DNA from: JBAXTZ01 sp037129925
GTDB lineage: Bacteria; Bacillota; Negativicutes; JBAXTZ01
Length of the DNA stretch: 6,213 nt
Reading direction: 5' to 3'
Assembly (NCBI GenBank): GCA_037129925.1
Contig: JBAXTZ010000090.1
Coordinates: 1 to 6,213, forward strand
Shown here: positions 5,982 to 6,213 of the stretch, in pieces
Layout: the number at the start of each line of letters is the position of its first letter
Numbering within the stretch: position 1 is the stretch's first letter
Translations under genes and position numbers: made by a program
Notes under the pieces: generated by a model
What the model was told of the DNA's origin: nothing
Database searches by the model: none
What the model saw: only the letters and a program-made list of their open reading frames with translations

Positions 5982-6213
5982 ATGAATAATAACGAATTGG
6001 CAGAACGTTTGCAAAATGTCGAGTTGTCACAAGTGCCGCTATTCCCGCAAGCCGAACTGGAAGATTTTGTGGCGGAACGCTTGGAGCGCCGGGAAATCTA
6101 TCTGAAACTGCATGCCGACGGAAAAACGCCGTGCTATGTATTAGAAACAGCGGTGTTGTTGCAACGAGCGCGAGAGTTTAGAGAGACGTTGGCTCGTTAT
6201 TTTATCAATCCCG
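5982..6213 (+). CDS. Probable fold-type III PLP-dependent decarboxylase, N-terminal part (3' end off window)
   Basis: Only the first 77 codons are present. The N-terminal helix-rich lead (residues 1-47) is followed by TPCYVLETAVLLQRAREFRE (49-68). This closely resembles the entry strand and helix of the alanine-racemase-fold decarboxylases for diaminopimelate, ornithine/arginine or carboxynorspermidine (typical pattern TPxYVxDxxxLxxRxxxFR). The PLP-binding lysine strand (YAVKAN type) would lie roughly 10-20 residues beyond the edge, so the decisive residue is not visible. Start ATG at 5982 is three bases after the ATP-grasp stop, with GGTGA at 5974-5978 as a modest ribosome binding site overlapping that stop. 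It belongs to the same operon as the GNAT and ATP-grasp genes, where it could decarboxylate a free or ligated amino acid to an amine. The PLP enzyme call is likely but based on a short stretch; an amino-acid racemase of the same fold is an alternative. Confidence 0.65.
   Translation, partial: MNNNELAERLQNVELSQVPLFPQAELEDFVAERLERREIYLKLHADGKTPCYVLETAVLLQRAREFRETLARYFINP

Noticed and set aside
1..6213. tRNA, rRNA, CRISPR arrays, insertion sequences, attachment sites or long direct repeats
   Set aside because: None was seen on reading; short shared strings such as CCGGAATAATTG in different genes are explained by common codons.

Overview
The window looks like bacterial chromosome from an anaerobe, most likely a Firmicutes-type bacterium. 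The reasons are strong Shine-Dalgarno sites (TAGGAGG, GGAGG, GAGGTGA), a balanced base composition, tight gene packing, and an Etf alpha subunit joined to a FAD-linked 2-hydroxyacid dehydrogenase, an arrangement typical of anaerobic lactate metabolism. No 16S or other firm phylogenetic marker is present, so the taxon is a guess. All genes are on the plus strand.

Left block (1-3751) reads as one operon. It holds the C-terminal part of electron transfer flavoprotein alpha (etfA, cut by the left edge); a GlcD/LctD-type FAD-binding oxidase overlapping it by 11 bases; a small membrane methyltransferase of the ICMT/PEMT family; an FMN-binding flavin-reductase-like protein; and an unrecognised glycine-rich protein with an N-terminal and a C-terminal membrane segment. 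The gaps are about 10 bases each. A clear intrinsic terminator hairpin at 3712-3751 closes the block. The first two genes probably form an Etf-coupled (possibly electron-bifurcating) lactate or glycolate dehydrogenase with an EtfB expected just upstream. The other three have no obvious common pathway with them.

Right block (3802-6213) is a second, tightly coupled operon: a BioF2-like GNAT acyltransferase, an ATP-grasp ligase (ATGA overlap), and the start of a probable fold-type III PLP decarboxylase (3-base gap), cut by the right edge. An acyltransferase, an amide-forming ligase and an amino-acid decarboxylase together suggest a small biosynthetic pathway for a modified amino acid, dipeptide-like compound or acyl-amine. 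I do not recognise its product. This is the most interesting part of the window.

The only stretch without a confident gene is 3656-3801 (146 bases), which holds the terminator and the ribosome binding site of the second operon. No RNA genes, mobile elements, CRISPR arrays or significant repeats were seen.
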